The position numbers were made by a program, and so were the translations under genes. Under the pieces are notes generated by a model. That model searched no databases. It was not told where the DNA came from and saw nothing but the letters and a program-made list of their open reading frames with translations. A DNA stretch of 64,000 nucleotides, from NCBI GenBank assembly GCA_035606665.1, contig DATNEY010000032.1, forward strand, positions 434,001 to 498,000, given 5' to 3'. This document shows, piece after piece, positions 17,343 through 25,297 of the stretch; position 1 is the first letter of the stretch, and every line of letters begins with the position of its first letter. This stretch comes from DASUGC01 sp035606665. Lineage in GTDB: Bacteria; Acidobacteriota; Vicinamibacteria; Vicinamibacterales; SCN-69-37.

Positions 17343-18626
17343 ATGTCTTCGAATCGCGATCGATCGCGGCGGCAGTTCCTGTGTCAACTCGGTGCGGGTG
17401 TGGGCGGCGCGGCCCTCGTCACGAATCCGCTGCTCGCGCAGCTTGGCGCGGCGGCCCTGCCGTCCCCCCAATCCTCCGGCATCGAGCACATCGTCGTCGT
17501 GACGATGGAGAACCGCTCATTCGACCACTACCTGGGCTGGGTAAAGGGCGCGGACGGACGTAACGCCGGGCTGAGGTACGTGGACAACTCAGGAACCGGA
17601 CACCGGACGTTCCGGCTCGCACCGGACTATCAGGGCTGTGGACATCCTGATCCCGACCATTCGTACGACGGCGGCCGCGTGGAATTCAACAATGGCGCCT
17701 GCGATGGCTGGCTGAGGGCGGGTCAGAACGATCTATATGCGATCGGCTATTACACGGAAGGCGATCTGCCTTTCTTCTCGAATGCCGTTGCGGATTGGAC
17801 CGTCTGCGATCGGTATTTTTCCGCCATCATGGCGCCGACGTTTCCAAACCGGTTCTACACGCATGCCGCGCAGACCGATCGGCTGACCAACTCGTTCGAG
17901 CTCAGCCTTCTTCCGACGATTTGGGATTCGCTGGCGTCCGCGGGCCTCGAGGGCCGGTATTACTTCAACGACGTACCTTTCCTTGCGCTCTGGGGCTCGA
18001 AGTATCTGCCGATCTCCCGGCCGTTCGATGCGTTCCTGGCGGATTGCAGCACCGGGACGCTGCCTCAGGTGTCGTTCGTCGACCCGAGATTCGTCGGAGA
18101 GGAATTCGGGCTCTCGGGCGACGACCATCCGCACGCGGACATCCGGAATGGCCAGGCGTTCCTCAATCAGATCTATCGAGCCGTCACCACCAGTCCGGCC
18201 TGGGCGAGCATTGTGCTCGTCATCACGTATGACGAGTGGGGAGGATTCTTCGAACACGTTCCGCCTCCGACCGGACCGATTCCGGCCGCCGATGCCGCGG
18301 CTGGAAACGCGGACGGTCTGCTCGGGTTCCGCGTGCCGACGTTCGTCATTTCACCGTTCGCGCGCCGGAAGTACGTGGCGCACGCGACGCTGGATCACAC
18401 GTCCATCCTGAAGATGATCGAATGGCGCTGGAATCTTCCGAGTCTGACGGCGCGCGACGCCAACGCCCTCAACCTCGCGGAGATCCTGGACTTCGCGCGG
18501 CCGCGGCTGCGTCCCGCCGGTTACAACGTGCCGGTGGGCAACATTCCTACTCTCTGCCTGCCGACCGAGGTCGACAAGTGGGTTTCGCTCGCCGCGCTTG
18601 CGCGCGGTTTCGGCTGGGGCACCTGA
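17343..18626 (+). CDS. Tat-exported phosphoesterase (phospholipase C / acid phosphatase family)
   Basis: A 427-residue enzyme of the alkaline-phosphatase-like phosphoesterase family that includes phospholipase C and AcpA. The N-terminus is a twin-arginine signal (SRRQFLCQLGAGVGGAALV). The family signature IEHIVVVTMENRSFDHYLGW gives the metal-binding Glu/Asn and nucleophile region. Further blocks are DHSYDGGRVEFNNG, NRFYTHAAQTDR and LVITYDEWGGFFEHVPPP, whose Asp-Glu pair binds metal, and the C-terminal DHTSILKMIEWRWNLPSLTA. It is expected to cleave phosphate esters or phospholipids outside the cytoplasm; the substrate is not predictable. Confidence 0.88.
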   Translation: MSSNRDRSRRQFLCQLGAGVGGAALVTNPLLAQLGAAALPSPQSSGIEHIVVVTMENRSFDHYLGWVKGADGRNAGLRYVDNSGTGHRTFRLAPDYQGCGHPDPDHSYDGGRVEFNNGACDGWLRAGQNDLYAIGYYTEGDLPFFSNAVADWTVCDRYFSAIMAPTFPNRFYTHAAQTDRLTNSFELSLLPTIWDSLASAGLEGRYYFNDVPFLALWGSKYLPISRPFDAFLADCSTGTLPQVSFVDPRFVGEEFGLSGDDHPHADIRNGQAFLNQIYRAVTTSPAWASIVLVITYDEWGGFFEHVPPPTGPIPAADAAAGNADGLLGFRVPTFVISPFARRKYVAHATLDHTSILKMIEWRWNLPSLTARDANALNLAEILDFARPRLRPAGYNVPVGNIPTLCLPTEVDKWVSLAALARGFGWGT

Positions 18627-18631
18627 GACGG

Positions 18632-18799
18632 CTACTTCTTCTTTCCTATCTTTCTCGTGATCTTCCGGACGACGCGCTCCCAGACGTCGAGGGCCTTGTC
18701 GTACCGGTTGGCGGCGGCCCTGGATTCGGTGCGACCGTCGAGCCCGAAGTCTTTCGGCTGCGGCATCGGCGGCAGATGGATGACGATGCGATCGCTCAT
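18632..18799 (-). CDS. Small Lys-rich protein, 55 residues
   Basis: An ATG at 18799 opens a 55-codon frame. The protein begins with SDRIVIHLPPMPQPKDFGLD, continues with an Arg/Ala-rich helix (RTESRAAANRYDKALDVWER), and ends VVRKITRKIGKKK. The strongly basic tail suggests nucleic-acid or membrane-surface binding. It fills most of an otherwise empty gap between two plus-strand genes. There is no homologue that I recognise, so this is a plausible but unproven small gene. Confidence 0.45.
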   Translation of the reverse strand: MSDRIVIHLPPMPQPKDFGLDGRTESRAAANRYDKALDVWERVVRKITRKIGKKK

Positions 18800-18852
18800 G
18801 GATCCATCGTAACTGGTGGCTCGTCTTTGTCCACGCAGCTAGAATCGGCCAG

Positions 18853-19674
18853 GTGGCGCGCTTCCTGCCGGTTCTTGCGCTGACGCTCATCGTTGCGGGA
18901 ATCTCGGCCTCCTCGCAGCGGCGACCTGCGCTTCTTGCGGGTGTTGACCACGTTCCGGTGGCGGTCCGGGATCTCGAAAAGGCGGGAGACATTTACCGGC
19001 GTCTCGGCTTCGTCCTGAAGCCGGGCATGCCGCACGCCAACGGCATCCGCAATCTGCACGCGAAGTTTCCTGATGGAACGGAGATCGAGCTCATCACTGC
19101 TCCGAAAGCCATCGATCAGTTGACGCAGACGTACGTTGATCACTTGAAGCAGGGCGATGGACCAGCGTTTCTGGCGCTGCACGCGCCGTACGGACGGGCA
19201 CTCGCCGAAGCGGTTTCTGACGACCACCCCGCGCGACGGTACATTTTCTTTGGTGGGCTGAATCACTCACCGACGGATCGGCCCGAGCACTTTCAGCATC
19301 CCAATACCGCTGAGTCACTTATCAGCGTCTGGCTCGCCGCCGATGACTTCACCAATGAGCTCGACCTGCTCGCTCGCGCGGCTGTAGCGCCTCCTCAACC
19401 GGCGACTGTTTTTGCACCAGCCGAGACGCGGGCGTCGGTCACCGCGTTCAAGGACTCCAGTGTCGTCTTTCTTCCTGGGAGTCATCAGACGGTGCCGGGG
19501 CGCCGCATTGTCGGTGCGACCGTGAGAGTCAGGGATCTCGATGCGGCCGCGAAGGCACTTCGCGCGGGTGGCGTCGCAGTGCCAGCGGTCACTGCCGTGC
19601 CTGGCGGCCGAAGCCTCTTCATCCCGCCAGCGTCTGCAGTCGGTTGGTGGTTGGAGTTGAGAGCGCCGAAGTAG
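18853..19674 (+). CDS. Exported glyoxalase-like (VOC superfamily) protein
   Basis: A 273-residue protein starting at GTG 18853 with a signal peptide (FLPVLALTLIVAGISASS). Two VOC-type modules are visible: VDHVPVAVRDLEKAGDIYRR with LGFVLKPGMPHANG, and a later VGATVRVRDLDAAAKALRAG with a W-L-E-L strand at the end. The layout matches the glyoxalase-like domain (PF13468) rather than a classical lactoylglutathione lyase, and not all metal ligands are obvious. Its role outside the cytoplasm is unknown. Confidence 0.72.
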   Translation: MARFLPVLALTLIVAGISASSQRRPALLAGVDHVPVAVRDLEKAGDIYRRLGFVLKPGMPHANGIRNLHAKFPDGTEIELITAPKAIDQLTQTYVDHLKQGDGPAFLALHAPYGRALAEAVSDDHPARRYIFFGGLNHSPTDRPEHFQHPNTAESLISVWLAADDFTNELDLLARAAVAPPQPATVFAPAETRASVTAFKDSSVVFLPGSHQTVPGRRIVGATVRVRDLDAAAKALRAGGVAVPAVTAVPGGRSLFIPPASAVGWWLELRAPK

Positions 19675-19700
19675 CCTCCGCCCGCTCGACTCCGCCCCGG

Positions 19701-20012
19701 CTATCGAGGGGGTCGCGGGTCGGCGGCGATCGCGTGGTACTTCGACACTTCCGCCGGCCGCGCGACCAGTCCCTCGAGCTTGGCCGCAAGGCCCGCGATG
19801 TACGGCGCGGCCGCGTGTTCCCTGAGAGCCTCATCGCTCGCGAAGGTCTCGACGAAGGCGAAGTCGGTGGGGTCGTCCGCGTTCTGCAGCAGCTCGTACT
19901 TCAGGCAGCCGGGCTCGGCACGCGAGGGTTTGATCAGCGATAGAAGGATCTGACGGACTAGGTCGACGGTGTCAGGACGGGCGCGGTGGCGGGCGAGGAC
20001 GTGGACGGGCAT
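19701..20012 (-). CDS. Antibiotic biosynthesis monooxygenase (ABM) domain protein
   Basis: A 103-residue ferredoxin-like protein of the ABM/YgiN family. The pattern HVLARHRARPDTVDLVRQIL, then EPGCLKYELLQNADDPTDF, then FVETFASDEALREHAAAPYI is characteristic of these dimeric alpha-beta barrels. Family members act as quinol monooxygenases or have no known substrate. It is a stand-alone gene, convergent with the glyoxalase-like gene, and lies beside the restriction-modification block. Confidence 0.82.
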   Translation of the reverse strand: MPVHVLARHRARPDTVDLVRQILLSLIKPSRAEPGCLKYELLQNADDPTDFAFVETFASDEALREHAAAPYIAGLAAKLEGLVARPAEVSKYHAIAADPRPPR

Positions 20013-20081
20013 GAGGAGAGAGTATCCCCTGATCTCATCGACTCCCGCAGCGCGTGTCTGTCGAATGAGTAGCCCAGCAGA

Positions 20082-20819
20082 TCAATGCGACTCAATCGTT
20101 GTCACGCCGGTACCGTATTGCTTCTTTCCCTCGTACAAGACCATTCCATGGGCGAGGATTGCCGCTTGCCAGCCAGGCTCCAGTGACGTAACAGCTGCTC
20201 GAAGGAGACTTTCCGCGGTCCGTTCAACTTTCCCAAGGTTGAGAACCGTCGCTGCAGCGCCAGGTGTTAGCTGATACCTAAAGACGAAAGGTAATTCCTG
20301 CTTCATCTTTTCGAACAAAGAGCCGACCGATTCGACGTCCGATGCTGACAAGATTGGAAAATCAGATCTGATCGGATAGTCGCGATCGAAGGCGCTGGGC
20401 GCCGTTGTGTCCCTCTCTTTACCTGGATCCTTTGGGCCGAAGCCCGCTCCGTTCCACAAGCCGAGGTGATTCTTTTTGTAGAGCTTGATCAATAGCCCTT
20501 CGTTTGCTGCCGTCCCCATACTTTCGTCCAAGAACAGCGCCTTGTAACCGACCTCCGTAAGGTCGATGTTTTTTCGACCGGAGAGTTTGCGAAGGTGCTG
20601 TGCGAGGCGTTCCTCAACATCGTCGGCCTTGCCCAAGTAGACAGGCCGACCCGCGAGGTGCAGAACATAGACTCCTTGGTCTGTCCCGCTCGACGTTTGA
20701 AATGCCTCGATTTGAACAAGGCTATTGGCGTCGAGCGTTGAAACCGCCAGCACGTCCAACTGTTGCAATAGCTGCGCAGAAACGGTGGAGAGAAAATTGA
20801 AACTATATATTGTGTGCAT
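20082..20819 (-). CDS. Eco29kI-like GIY-YIG restriction endonuclease
   Basis: A 245-residue nuclease. The GIY-YIG fold shows as QGVYVLHLAGRPVYLGKADD (residues 48-67: G-V-Y and V-Y-L-G-K), an ERLAQHLRKL helix carrying Arg71 and His75, a metal-binding Glu at about 107 (ANEGLLIKLYKKN), and LWNGAGFGPKDPGKERD at about 121-137. This last block is the Eco29kI family signature. Eco29kI cuts CCGCGG, and that site is a reasonable guess here. The protein has about 100 residues after the core. It lies 150 bases downstream of its partner methyltransferase on the same strand. Confidence 0.82.
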   Translation of the reverse strand: MHTIYSFNFLSTVSAQLLQQLDVLAVSTLDANSLVQIEAFQTSSGTDQGVYVLHLAGRPVYLGKADDVEERLAQHLRKLSGRKNIDLTEVGYKALFLDESMGTAANEGLLIKLYKKNHLGLWNGAGFGPKDPGKERDTTAPSAFDRDYPIRSDFPILSASDVESVGSLFEKMKQELPFVFRYQLTPGAAATVLNLGKVERTAESLLRAAVTSLEPGWQAAILAHGMVLYEGKKQYGTGVTTIESH

Positions 20820-20969
20820 TGCGCCACGTCTGCAGCCGAGTCGTTTGGGCCAGCGTGCTTCCGTCGTTCAGTGAGAATCCGTGCTCGAACCCCAAGTGAA
20901 GCGCTCCCGCGAACGAGGCGAAGCTCGAGGTTGCTGAAAGACCGTTCAATAGGCCTTCCAGGTACTCGG

Positions 20970-22151
20970 TCAATCGTTGGCCTTTTTCAAGTGCCTCGAA
21001 ATGTCTCGAGCGATCAACTCAGCCAGTCGGACAGGCACGGCGTTTCCCAGCTGTCTCATGCTCTCTGTCCAAGATGCCTGGAAAACAAAATCGTCTGGGA
21101 ACGTTTGGATCCGTGCGCTCTCGCGCACCGTGAAATATCGAACGGACCCGTTGCGGTTGGCGAGCGTGTTCTCACCACCTGGAACGCCATGAACTCCGGC
21201 CTTCAGAGTCTTAGAGGGCAGATCCATGGGGCTGCCAGTGTGTCCGGGATACGCGCGTGCTCCGGGGTTGTGCTTGTGATTCAGGTATTGGTCAGCCTCT
21301 CGAGGCATGAGTTCGGGATCCGGCAGATCGCCAATAGCGTCCCTAACCGTTCGCCACGGATCTGTCGGCCGTTCGAAGAGATCCGGCAGACTACTTGCCC
21401 GGGCCAAAAGCACGGCTGAGGGCTTCGTTCGGTGCTTCTTCGGGACCGCGTGACGTTCCCAATACTCCCCGGTCACGTGCTGCTGGCGTAGAAGTGACAG
21501 CAGCGAGTGAGTTGGCTCTGGAAAAGTCCACTTCGGTGCCACATCGAAACGGAATGCCACGATGAATACACGCTCGCGTCGCTGAGGCACACCGTAGTCC
21601 GCAGCGTTCAATAGCTGAGCTACGACCTTGTACCGAAGGCCATCGCTCTTCTTGGATGTGTGATGCCTCTGGAGCCGAGAGAGGTGATCAACCCAAGACT
21701 CATGAGCCTTGGGTTCAACCTCGGGGTATTCGATTTGTAACTTGATGTACTCGAAATAATTCGTGAAGACTCTTCGCTGAAGTCCCTTGACGTTCTCGAC
21801 GAGAATGGCTTTAGGCGTCAAGGCGCGAACGGCGCGAAGCATGTCGGGAAACATGTTTCGGTTGTCGTCAAAACCCTTGTGGAGTCCACCCTGGGACCAC
21901 GGTTGGCATGGAACTCCACCGGACAGCAGGTCAACATCAGGCTTGTACTGGCGGAAATCAAGATCCTTGATATCGGCCTGCGTCACATCAGGCCACGCAC
22001 CGACGTGCCTAATTCGGCGCCTCCGATTCTCGTGGATGGTCGCGCACGCGTCTGCATCCCACTCGACGATGGCTTCATGCTTAAAGCCGGCCCTCGACGT
22101 TCCGAGAGCCAATCCACCAGCGCCAGCAAAGAGCTCGATCGACCGCATCAT
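20970..22151 (-). CDS. C5 cytosine DNA methyltransferase
   Basis: Methylates carbon 5 of cytosine in DNA using S-adenosylmethionine, protecting the host from the linked endonuclease. Of 393 residues, motif I is IELFAGAGGLALG (5-17), motif IV is GGVPCQPWSQGG with catalytic Cys82, motif VI is ENVKGL (119-124), motif VIII is QRRERVF, motif IX region is RYFTVRESARIQTFPDDF and motif X is QLGNAVPVRLAELIA. ATG at 22151 overlaps the vsr stop in an ATGA and begins just before motif I; the open frame reaching 22301 is not needed. It is the middle gene of the Vsr-methylase-endonuclease group. Confidence 0.93.
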   Translation of the reverse strand: MMRSIELFAGAGGLALGTSRAGFKHEAIVEWDADACATIHENRRRRIRHVGAWPDVTQADIKDLDFRQYKPDVDLLSGGVPCQPWSQGGLHKGFDDNRNMFPDMLRAVRALTPKAILVENVKGLQRRVFTNYFEYIKLQIEYPEVEPKAHESWVDHLSRLQRHHTSKKSDGLRYKVVAQLLNAADYGVPQRRERVFIVAFRFDVAPKWTFPEPTHSLLSLLRQQHVTGEYWERHAVPKKHRTKPSAVLLARASSLPDLFERPTDPWRTVRDAIGDLPDPELMPREADQYLNHKHNPGARAYPGHTGSPMDLPSKTLKAGVHGVPGGENTLANRNGSVRYFTVRESARIQTFPDDFVFQASWTESMRQLGNAVPVRLAELIARDISRHLKKAND

Positions 22152-22549
22152 GGTTCGAGGAATCTTACAATGCGTCGGTCCAGCTGACGCTGTTTCCTTA
22201 ACTCGCATTCCCAAATTACGAGAGTTCGCCACCCTAGCTGTTTCAGTGCTCGCTGAGCACGACTGTCGCGCCTCTTGTTGGCATCCAATTTCGGTTTCCA
22301 AAAACTCAGCCTGGACTTAGGCATTCGGCCGCAACCGCTATGCTGATGCCAAAAGCATCCGTGAACGAAAACAGCTCGTTTCCTGGATCGGAATACGATG
22401 TCCGGACGACCGGGAAGATCACGGGCTTGAAGCCGGTAGTGAAAACCCAGCTCGGTCAGAATCCGCCTCAGCATCCGTTCGGGGGTCGTGTCCCGGCCCT
22501 TGATCCGGCCCATCCTTTCAGAGCGCTGCTTCGGAGTGAGTGTGTCCAT
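22148..22549 (-). CDS. vsr: Very short patch repair (Vsr) endonuclease
   Basis: A 133-residue mismatch endonuclease that nicks next to T:G pairs formed when 5-methylcytosine deaminates. The family blocks are all present: MGRIKGRDTTPERMLRRIL, LPGRPDIVFRSRKRAVFV with catalytic Asp50, and HGCFWHQHSGCGRMPKSR (63-80), holding the zinc- and catalysis-related His/Cys residues. ATG at 22549 gives a normal N-terminus; a GTG at 22576 is an alternative. It is coupled to the methyltransferase by a four-base overlap, as expected because it repairs damage caused by that enzyme. Confidence 0.93.
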   Translation of the reverse strand: MDTLTPKQRSERMGRIKGRDTTPERMLRRILTELGFHYRLQARDLPGRPDIVFRSRKRAVFVHGCFWHQHSGCGRMPKSRLSFWKPKLDANKRRDSRAQRALKQLGWRTLVIWECELRKQRQLDRRIVRFLEP

Positions 22550-22579
22550 CAGCTGAGGCCCGAGCACGTAATCCACTAA

Positions 22580-22590
22580 GTCGTTTCGAC
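22580..22590. promoter_or_regulatory. Short dyad upstream of vsr
   Basis: GTCG, three bases, CGAC lies about 30 bases upstream of the vsr ATG, with CTAAG on each side of the dyad in direct orientation. It could be a control site for the restriction-modification operon, but it is short and may be chance. Confidence 0.25.
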
Positions 22591-22763
22591 CTAAGACGTT
22601 ATGGTATCGGCGACTAGTGCCAGTCCCGAAGATAGTTTACAAGCCGCAGATGATCAATCGGTGCAGCGCCGCTTACGAGAGTCAACAGGTGGCTTGCGCT
22701 CGCCCCCTGCCACCAGGACACCGACTCATGGCCCACCGTCAACGATACGCCGCAAACCACACG

Positions 22764-23297
22764 TCAGACGGCCTCAACAACCACAGTCCGAGCCATCAAA
22801 TCGTGAACCGACTGTCGCCGTCGCGTGAGAACGGCTGTGCCGACGTAGATCGCGAGCAGCACCCACACAGCGGCAATCCCCATCCATGCCGCGAGGCCTG
22901 GCCCGCCCGCGGATGTCGAAGACATCTGGAACATGACCGTGTGGTTAATCTCGAACGGCAACAACAGCACCGCCGTGCGAACAAGCGCGCGGCCGATTGA
23001 GACTGGGATGCCGCCGTCACCCACACCCTCCACGCGAATGCGCAGCCACCGCATCGCAGGCGTTGCCTGACGGCTCGATGCGATCGAGATAGCGAAGTAC
23101 AGAAGAAACGGAATCGTCGCGGTCGCGAAGACCCAGAGGTGCAGTTGCGCTCCCGTAAACACACGGCCGTCGCGCTGCATCGCGAGAATCGGATTGATGG
23201 GAATGAGCGCGGCCTGCAACAGCAGCAGGCCGCCGAACAGGACGACGCAGTCGAGTGCGTAGGCAGCGAGACGTCGGAGAAACGGCGCCGGCTTCAC
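22764..23297 (-). CDS. RDD family membrane protein
   Basis: A 177-residue integral membrane protein. The family hallmark is RRLAAYALDCVVLFGG (the R-x-x-A-x-x-x-D pattern) in the first helix, followed by a second and third membrane segment (LHLWVFATATIPFLLYFAIS and AAWMGIAAVWVLLAIYVGTA) and the closing SVHDLMARTVVVEAV, where the H-D-x-x-A-x-T-x-V end is typical. RDD proteins are of mostly unknown function, some linked to ion exchange. It stands on the minus strand upstream of DUF1428 and 214 bases from vsr. Confidence 0.8.
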   Translation of the reverse strand: MKPAPFLRRLAAYALDCVVLFGGLLLLQAALIPINPILAMQRDGRVFTGAQLHLWVFATATIPFLLYFAISIASSRQATPAMRWLRIRVEGVGDGGIPVSIGRALVRTAVLLLPFEINHTVMFQMSSTSAGGPGLAAWMGIAAVWVLLAIYVGTAVLTRRRQSVHDLMARTVVVEAV

Positions 23298-23324
23298 TGA
23301 GCTATCCGGCAGGTGAAGCGCGGG

Positions 23325-23684
23325 CTAATACTCGACGAAGACCTTGAACCCGCCGTAACCCATGCGCTTCATGTCGAACGCGCCCTTGCTCTGGTCGACG
23401 ACCTTCAGGATGCGGGGATCCTTCATGACCGCCTTGTTGACGCGGTCGCGCTCCCGCTTGTTCTTATAGACAATCCACGAGAACAACAGCGCCTCGCCGG
23501 GCTTCAGCCTGACGCCCTTGCGCATCGGCCCCGCGCCCTTCCCTTTCACATCGTCGCCGACGCACTCGCGATACTCGATCGCGCCGAGCTCCGTCCAGAC
23601 TTTTCCGGCCGTCCGTGCAAGCTTCCGGTACAGCGCGAGCTTCCGCCGCGGAACCGGCAGCAGGAATCCATCTACGTACGCCAT
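23325..23684 (-). CDS. DUF1428 family protein
   Basis: A 119-residue ferredoxin-like protein of the DUF1428 family. The sequence begins AYVDGFLLPVPRRKLALYRK and has TELGAIEYRECVGDDVKGKG, SWIVYKNKRERDRVNKAVMK and a final FDMKRMGYGGFKVFVEY, all characteristic. The family is related to ABM/dimeric alpha-beta barrel proteins and has no assigned enzymatic role. The gene lies between the RDD gene and a small exported protein, all on the minus strand. Confidence 0.88.
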   Translation of the reverse strand: MAYVDGFLLPVPRRKLALYRKLARTAGKVWTELGAIEYRECVGDDVKGKGAGPMRKGVRLKPGEALLFSWIVYKNKRERDRVNKAVMKDPRILKVVDQSKGAFDMKRMGYGGFKVFVEY

Positions 23685-23711
23685 GTCACACCTCTGATTC
23701 GCATCCTGGCT

Positions 23712-24179
23712 TCAAAACCCAGGGGCCGCGGTTGTCTTCTTCAAATTGAAATACCCCGTCGAGTACGCGCTCGTGTAGAAACCGATGAACTCGCCCGTCG
23801 TGCCGCGGCCGACCCAGTCGAAAACACCGCCGTCCTGCTGACCGAGATCGACGGTCCCCTTGAACATCACGACGCCGCCGACAAGCCGGCCCTCGAGACT
23901 GATCTTGTAGGTGTACGGCCGGCCGCAGTCGCCTTCGAACGTCGCCGTCCACACGGTGTCGCTGGTCTTCGTGACCGTGGCATCCAGCTTCTTGCACAGC
24001 TCCCGCGGCTGGGCCGTGGGCTGCGCGGGATTGAAGGACGTCCACGTCCCCGTCCATTTGCCCACGATGTCCGGCGGCCCCTGCGGACCTCGCCCGCGCC
24101 CCTGCTGCGCCTGCATCCCGGCGACCGCAACCAGCACGAGCGCCGCGAGCATCCCCGACTTGAGAACAATCGCCTTCAT
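23712..24179 (-). CDS. Small exported protein, function unknown
   Basis: A 155-residue protein with a signal peptide (SGMLAALVLVAVAGMQA, then QQGRGRGP). The mature part is beta-rich: VGKWTGTWTSFNP, ISLEGRLVGGVVMFKGTVDL and FIGFYTSAYSTGYFNL, resembling lipocalin-like or other exported beta-barrel domains common in this clade. Two cysteines (ELCKK and EGDCGRP) could form a disulfide. A GGGGAG sequence lies shortly before the start. No specific function can be assigned. Confidence 0.65.
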   Translation of the reverse strand: MKAIVLKSGMLAALVLVAVAGMQAQQGRGRGPQGPPDIVGKWTGTWTSFNPAQPTAQPRELCKKLDATVTKTSDTVWTATFEGDCGRPYTYKISLEGRLVGGVVMFKGTVDLGQQDGGVFDWVGRGTTGEFIGFYTSAYSTGYFNLKKTTAAPGF

Positions 24180-24407
24180 CGCACTCCCCTTTGCAGTCGA
24201 TTATTACTGAACATTCATACGGCCCGACCAGTCGGCCGCACCCGACGATGGGCCAAACTCCATTGGCTCTCGATGCGGAACTTGGAAAAACTCCAATGCC
24301 TGGACTGCACTCCCGCTCGAGACCGACCGATCCGCCTGGCATCACTCCTGCGTCGTCGTCTCTGTCTTGCCCTCATGTCGAGGACGACGGTAACGTAGGG
24401 GTGGTCG

Positions 24408-24773
24408 GTGGGGAATCTCGAAGAACGTGTCGCCTTCCTCGAAGGCAGCGTTGAGGAACACATGCTGACTATGGACAGCCTTCGTGACGCAGTGACGAGC
24501 CTGGAAGGCCGGGTCGTTGCCCTTGAAGCCAGAATCGATCGCCGCTTCGAGCGGCTCGAGCAGGCACTCGACCAGCGCTTCACCGCGATCGACCAGCGCT
24601 TTGCGGCTATCGAACAGCGGTTTGATCAGCGCTTCGTCGGAATTGACAACCGATTCCTTGGACTCGAATCCCGCCTGGACAGGATTTCAGGACAGATCTC
24701 CAATCTGCTCATCGGCGTCGCCGTCGCAGCGATCAGTGGTCTGCTCGGCATGATCACGGCGCTGATCCGCTGA
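24408..24773 (+). CDS. Coiled-coil protein with a C-terminal membrane anchor
   Basis: A 121-residue protein from a GTG at 24408. Residues about 1-95 form a heptad-patterned coiled coil with a repeated motif of the form RF-x-x-x-[ED]-x-R-F (DQRFTAIDQRFAAIEQRF, then VGIDNRFLGLESRL). A single membrane helix ends the protein (NLLIGVAVAAISGLLGMITA). The repeats look like recent seven-residue duplications. Such tail-anchored coiled coils are widespread and usually unassigned. The 228-base region before it, back to 24180, shows no gene. Confidence 0.62.
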   Translation: MGNLEERVAFLEGSVEEHMLTMDSLRDAVTSLEGRVVALEARIDRRFERLEQALDQRFTAIDQRFAAIEQRFDQRFVGIDNRFLGLESRLDRISGQISNLLIGVAVAAISGLLGMITALIR

Positions 24774-24820
24774 GAACACCCCGCGCGGCGAGCGCCGTGG
24801 CTTCGCTACAATCGAGCGTC

Positions 24821-25276
24821 ATGGCTCTCGCGATCGACGAACGCGGCGTCATCATTCCCTGCCCCGCCTGCGGCAGGCGCAACCGCGTGCCGTTCGGCCG
24901 TCATGGGAAATGCGGGCACTGCGGCGCCGCCATGCCGTCACCCGCCGATCCTGTCGACGTTCCGAGCGCCGCCGCATTCGATGCACTGATTCGGGACTCA
25001 CCACTCCCCGTCATCGTCGACTTCTGGGCGCCGTGGTGCGGACCGTGCCGCGCGGTGGCGCCGGAGATCGCAAAAGTCGCGAAGACACACGCCGGCCAGT
25101 GGATCGTCGCCAAGATCAACACCGAGGTACTGCCGGATCTAGGTGAGCGTTACGGAATTCAATCGATCCCGACGATGGCGGTGTTCGTGAACGGGCGCGA
25201 GGCATCGCGCACGATGGGCGCACGTCCGGCGGCGGCGATCGAGGAATTCGTCGACAGCGCGATGTCCTCTCGCTAG
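24821..25276 (+). CDS. trxC: Thioredoxin 2 (zinc-ribbon thioredoxin)
   Basis: A 151-residue disulfide reductase of the TrxC type. It opens with a zinc ribbon: IPCPACGRRNRVPFGRHGK followed by CGHCG (two C-x-x-C pairs), then the thioredoxin fold with the redox centre VDFWAPWCGPCRAVAP and the cis-proline loop IQSIPTMAVFVNG. It keeps cytosolic proteins reduced and is often tied to oxidative stress. ATG at 24821 was chosen because it directly precedes the zinc ribbon; an in-frame start at 24797 would add eight residues. It is convergent with the next gene. Confidence 0.9.
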   Translation: MALAIDERGVIIPCPACGRRNRVPFGRHGKCGHCGAAMPSPADPVDVPSAAAFDALIRDSPLPVIVDFWAPWCGPCRAVAPEIAKVAKTHAGQWIVAKINTEVLPDLGERYGIQSIPTMAVFVNGREASRTMGARPAAAIEEFVDSAMSSR

Positions 25277-25297
25277 TCTCGGGTGCGCTGAGGGAAC

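Noticed and set aside
20489..20827. Alternative reading frame over the restriction endonuclease start
   Set aside because: It lies in another frame of the endonuclease gene and lacks any GIY-YIG motif.
22152..22301. Upstream extension of the methyltransferase reading frame
   Set aside because: The extra 50 residues overlap vsr and lie ahead of motif I; the ATG at 22151 gives the normal N-terminus.
20082..22590. Restriction-modification block as a mobile element with integrase or flanking repeats
   Set aside because: No integrase, transposase, tRNA or direct repeat was seen at either edge, so only composition and gene content support acquisition.
24191..24454. Short open frame in the gap before the coiled-coil gene
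   Set aside because: Pro/Ser-rich with no ribosome-binding site or family, and it overlaps the coiled-coil gene out of frame.
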